Assembly: GCA_944331885.1 (NCBI GenBank)
Contig: CALVJF010000049.1
Coordinates: 1-6,371, forward strand
Direction: 5' to 3'
Origin: an uncultured Bacilli bacterium
Lineage (GTDB): Bacteria > Bacillota_I > Bacilli_A > RF39 > UBA660
DNA: 6,371 nucleotides
In this document: positions 4,945 to 6,371 of the stretch, piece by piece
How positions within the stretch are numbered: the stretch's first letter is position 1
Layout of the letters: every line of letters begins with the position of its first letter
The notes under the pieces: generated by a model
Told to the model about the DNA's origin: nothing
Database searches by the model: none
What the model saw: the letters and a program-made list of their open reading frames with translations, nothing else
Position numbers and translations under genes: made by a program

Positions 4945-5791
4945 CCCATTCAAATATCCCATTTAACATAAATACTATTCCACCGATTAACACTAAAATC
5001 ACTAATACAACTAATATTTTTATAACTATTCCATTAGACTTTACGTCTTCTTTTAAATCATTAAAATCATCAAAATCACTTTCTGTAAAAGCCATAGTAT
5101 TAGTAACAAATGATTTATCTAATTCTTCTTTTACCTCTTGTTTTACTTCTTGCTTAACCTCTTCTTTTATTTCCTTTTTAATTTCTTCTTTATCAGCTTC
5201 AGAAATACCATTTTTTGATCCTGGAACCACCATTGTATTTTCATCACCTTTTAAATCAGTTAAAATGTCTAGCGGATCTAAATCTTGCTTTAATTCCTTA
5301 GAAGTAATTGTATTTATTAATTCCATTAAATGAGCTTGATCATCACGCAAAGGTTTAGCATCTTCGGCTTCATCATCTTCTTCTTTTTTACTAGCTAAAT
5401 CCAAACTATTTAAAATATCAAATTGTGTATTTCTAATTTTTTTAAGCCTCTCTACTTCATAATTAACAACTTGCTTTTCTTTAGCTTTTTCTAAAATAGC
5501 ATTAATATCATACTCTCGTGTCTCATCAAGATTAACTCCTTGATACAAATCTTCATCATAATCAGCAATCTTCTTTTTCTTAGGTTCTACGCGATATTTT
5601 TTATCAAGCATATCTCTAATTCTATCAATATCTATATTAGTACCGTTATCATCTAAAACAGCAACATTGGAATTAACTTTAAAATCATCTAAATTTGTAG
5701 AATTTATATCTTTATATAAATCCATATTCTTAGCTTGACGACTAGGAATATGTTCTTCTTCAGTATAATATTTTTTCATTCTACTTTCCAT
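4934..5791 (-). CDS. Acidic tail-anchored membrane protein with coiled-coil segment, unknown function
   Basis: Not recognised. The 285-residue protein is highly charged and lacks a signal peptide. Residues 92-132 look like a conserved helical module (YDINAILEKAKEKQVV; LKKIRNTQFDILNSLDL). Residues 134-150 are acidic. Residues 199-226 form a K/E helix with short EVKQ-type repeats (EIKKEIKEEVKQEVKQEV), likely coiled coil. One strongly hydrophobic segment (254-276) lies nine residues from the C-terminus, so it is a tail-anchored protein with the bulk in the cytoplasm. The start is ATG 5791 because AAGGAG (5806-5801) is nine bases upstream; TTG 5800 abuts it. The layout resembles cytoplasmic adaptors tethered to the membrane, but no function is claimed. 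It is monocistronic, between the ferredoxin promoter and yunB. Confidence 0.85.
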   Translation of the reverse strand: MESRMKKYYTEEEHIPSRQAKNMDLYKDINSTNLDDFKVNSNVAVLDDNGTNIDIDRIRDMLDKKYRVEPKKKKIADYDEDLYQGVNLDETREYDINAILEKAKEKQVVNYEVERLKKIRNTQFDILNSLDLASKKEEDDEAEDAKPLRDDQAHLMELINTITSKELKQDLDPLDILTDLKGDENTMVVPGSKNGISEADKEEIKKEIKEEVKQEVKQEVKEELDKSFVTNTMAFTESDFDDFNDLKEDVKSNGIVIKILVVLVILVLIGGIVFMLNGIFEWGLF

Positions 5792-5812
5792 ATACAGCAA
5801 CTCCTTACTCTA

Positions 5813-5841
5813 ATAGTAACATAATATTCTAATTTTGTGGA
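5813..5841 (-). promoter_or_regulatory. Promoter of the tail-anchored protein gene
   Basis: On the minus strand TCCACA (5841-5836), a 17-base spacer and TACTAT (5818-5813) with an extended TG (5821-5820). The -10 lies six bases before the Shine-Dalgarno AAGGAG (5806-5801), so the leader is about 15 bases. The -35 matches four of six bases. Confidence 0.55.
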
Positions 5842-5872
5842 GTATTTTATTTTATTTTTTTATATTTTATAT

Positions 5873-5878
5873 TATAAT
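5873..5878 (+). promoter_or_regulatory. -10 box of the ferredoxin promoter
   Basis: Perfect TATAAT four bases before the Shine-Dalgarno AAAGGAG (5883-5889). The 30 bases upstream are a T/A tract with no recognisable -35; an AT-rich UP-like element could compensate, which is inference. Confidence 0.6.
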
Positions 5879-5897
5879 TACTAAAGGAGTGATTAAA

Positions 5898-6239
5898 ATG
5901 AAAAAATTATATGTAGATGAAAATTCATGCATTGGCTGTGGCGCTTGTGTTGCCTTAGATGATGAACATTTTGGCTTTAATGATCAAGGCTTATCAACAG
6001 TCATTTCAACAGAAAACATTGATGAAGAAAGTATTCAAAACATTGTTGATTCTTGCCCAACAAGTGCTATTAAATATAACCCTAATGGCGAAAGTTGTAA
6101 CTGCAATGAACAATGCGATTGTGGTGATGATTGCCAATGTGGTGATGATTGCCAATGTGATGATGATTGCCAATGCAGTGAAGATTGCCAATGTGATGAT
6201 GATTGCCAATGCAGTGAAGATTGTCATTGTGCAAAATAA
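5898..6239 (+). CDS. fer: Single-cluster ferredoxin with cysteine-rich CxC repeat tail
   Basis: A 113-residue cytoplasmic protein of two parts. Residues 1-62 are a short bacterial ferredoxin: CIGCGAC (11-17) supplies three ligands and CPTSAI (53-58) the fourth for one [4Fe-4S] cluster, and DDEHF (21-25) follows as in Bacillus-type ferredoxins. Known role: low-potential electron carrier. Residues 67-111 are an extension of eight CxC pairs at six-residue spacing, 16 cysteines among Asp, Glu, Gln and Gly, resembling a metallothionein in composition. Ferredoxins of this type normally end near residue 80 without it. The start is ATG 5898: AAAGGAG (5883-5889) is eight bases upstream; an upstream TTG at 5835 has no such site and would add an odd hydrophobic stretch. 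The tail probably binds metal (inference). Monocistronic, divergent from the tail-anchored gene. Confidence 0.93.
   Translation: MKKLYVDENSCIGCGACVALDDEHFGFNDQGLSTVISTENIDEESIQNIVDSCPTSAIKYNPNGESCNCNEQCDCGDDCQCGDDCQCDDDCQCSEDCQCDDDCQCSEDCHCAK
6096..6230 (+). repeat. 18-bp tandem repeats encoding the ferredoxin CxC tail
   Basis: From 6114 the coding sequence is built of 18-base units of the form TGC-CAA-TGY-xxx-GAx-GAT, with a diverged unit at 6096-6113 and a terminal partial unit at 6222-6230. Units start at 6114, 6132, 6150, 6168, 6186 and 6204. The two-unit block 6150-6185 is repeated without a single change at 6186-6221, a 36-bp perfect tandem duplication. Confidence 0.95.
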
Positions 6240-6259
6240 AAAGCTTTATAGCTCTTTTT
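6238..6259. terminator. Probable ferredoxin terminator
   Basis: AAAAAG (6238-6243) pairs with CTTTTT (6254-6259), with further CT/AG pairing inside the loop. The stem overlaps the T-tract and the ferredoxin stop codon, and is short and AT-rich. The layout is nearly symmetrical, so it could act on both strands. It is weaker than the other terminators in the window. Confidence 0.6.
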
Positions 6260-6371
6260 ATTTGTCCAAATTTAAATAAATATTATAAAAATTGTTAATG
6301 TTATTTTTATATAAAATTACCTCTTTAATCAATGATATTATATCATTAATCATTGTTAAATCATTATTTAA
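6260..6371. promoter_or_regulatory. AT-rich non-coding end with an inverted repeat, possible operator
   Basis: No gene is seen after the ferredoxin terminator. AATGATAT (6331-6338) and ATATCATT (6340-6347) are perfect 8-base arms around one T. CAATGAT (6330-6336) also has an inverted partner ATCATTG (6349-6355), and TCATT recurs at 6343, 6350 and 6361. Without a following T-tract it is unlikely to be a terminator. It could be an operator for a gene beyond the right edge. No convincing -35/-10 pair was found. Confidence 0.35.

Noticed and set aside
4903..4962. Longer N-terminus for yunB starting at 4962
   Set aside because: It would overlap the tail-anchored gene and run through its terminator, and it adds residues unlike a YunB N-terminus. 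ATG 4902 restores the MKK-plus-membrane-segment start.
5835..5897. TTG start for the ferredoxin at 5835, adding a hydrophobic leader
   Set aside because: The stretch is the T/A-rich promoter containing the TATAAT. A strong Shine-Dalgarno precedes ATG 5898, and ferredoxins of this type begin near there.
6006..6227. Open frame on the minus strand over the same repeats, coding a hydrophobic Thr/Ile/Ala repeat
   Set aside because: It is an antisense shadow of the ferredoxin tail. The membrane-like look comes from reading GAT/TGC codons on the other strand; no promoter or ribosome site is seen.
6096..6230. CRISPR-like array
   Set aside because: The units are contiguous 18-base coding repeats in frame with the ferredoxin, with no unique spacers.
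5959..6279. Open frame on the plus strand over the ferredoxin repeats
   Set aside because: It is the +1-shifted reading of the 18-base repeats, giving a repetitive hydrophobic product. It starts inside the ferredoxin gene without a ribosome site.
6331..6347. Fur or PerR operator
   Set aside because: The palindrome is 8-1-8 overall, but its TGATAT-T-ATATCA core lacks the inner bases of the 15-base Fur/PerR boxes, and no regulated gene is visible.
1..6371. Mollicute-type genetic code with UGA as tryptophan, suggested by the low GC content
   Set aside because: All coding frames are open without TGA, tryptophans checked are TGG, and stops are TAA or TAG. The standard code explains everything, although TGA is not used as a stop here.

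Overview
The window is AT-rich Bacillota-type DNA that uses the standard genetic code: tryptophan is TGG, and all nine genes end in TAA or TAG. Shine-Dalgarno sequences are strong (AAAGGAG, AGGTGAT, AGGGGG), and several promoters carry consensus or extended -10 boxes. Gene content (CvfD/YugI-type S1 protein, YutI-type Nfu, YutD, and the sporulation proteins YunB and YutH) points to class Bacilli or a close relative, probably an AT-rich lineage. Species cannot be named from the sequence.

Layout, left to right. Positions 1-62 hold a partial tRNA-Ser(TGA) on the minus strand with a near-perfect promoter. A divergent tRNA-Leu(TAA) lies at 228-316 and shares a bidirectional terminator with the convergent S1-domain gene cvfD (339-698, minus). 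cvfD and nfu/yutI (772-1014, plus) are divergent from a compact promoter region. nfu converges on yutH (1011-1907, minus), and their stop codons interlock in one TTAA. The minus strand then carries a DUF1292-like protein with a Q/N/P-rich tail (1948-3042), yutD (3103-3378), an unrecognised 252-residue protein (3390-4148), yunB (4180-4902) and a tail-anchored acidic membrane protein (4934-5791). On the plus strand, a ferredoxin (5898-6239) carries an extraordinary cysteine-rich repeat tail. The last 130 bases are non-coding with an inverted repeat.

The order yunB - x - yutD - x - yutH - yutI follows the yunB...yutD...yutH...yutI order of Bacillus subtilis as I recall it, with intervening genes lost or replaced. 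This supports the family calls and suggests a retained piece of the ancestral Bacilli chromosome.

The most striking regulatory observation concerns the two genes with sporulation homologues, yunB and yutH. Both lack a Shine-Dalgarno sequence and start at an ATG five bases after a -10-like box. Both have a sigma-E-like -35 (TAATAAT, GAATAGT) exactly 14 bases upstream of the 8-base -10 (CATAAAAT, AATATAAT). In both cases the promoter is built into the terminator of the preceding gene, with the -35 overlapping the hairpin loop and the T-tract filling the spacer. This suggests leaderless, mother-cell-type sporulation transcription. The second striking feature is the ferredoxin tail: eight CxC units at six-residue spacing (16 cysteines in 45 residues), a metallothionein-like extension fused to a single-cluster ferredoxin.
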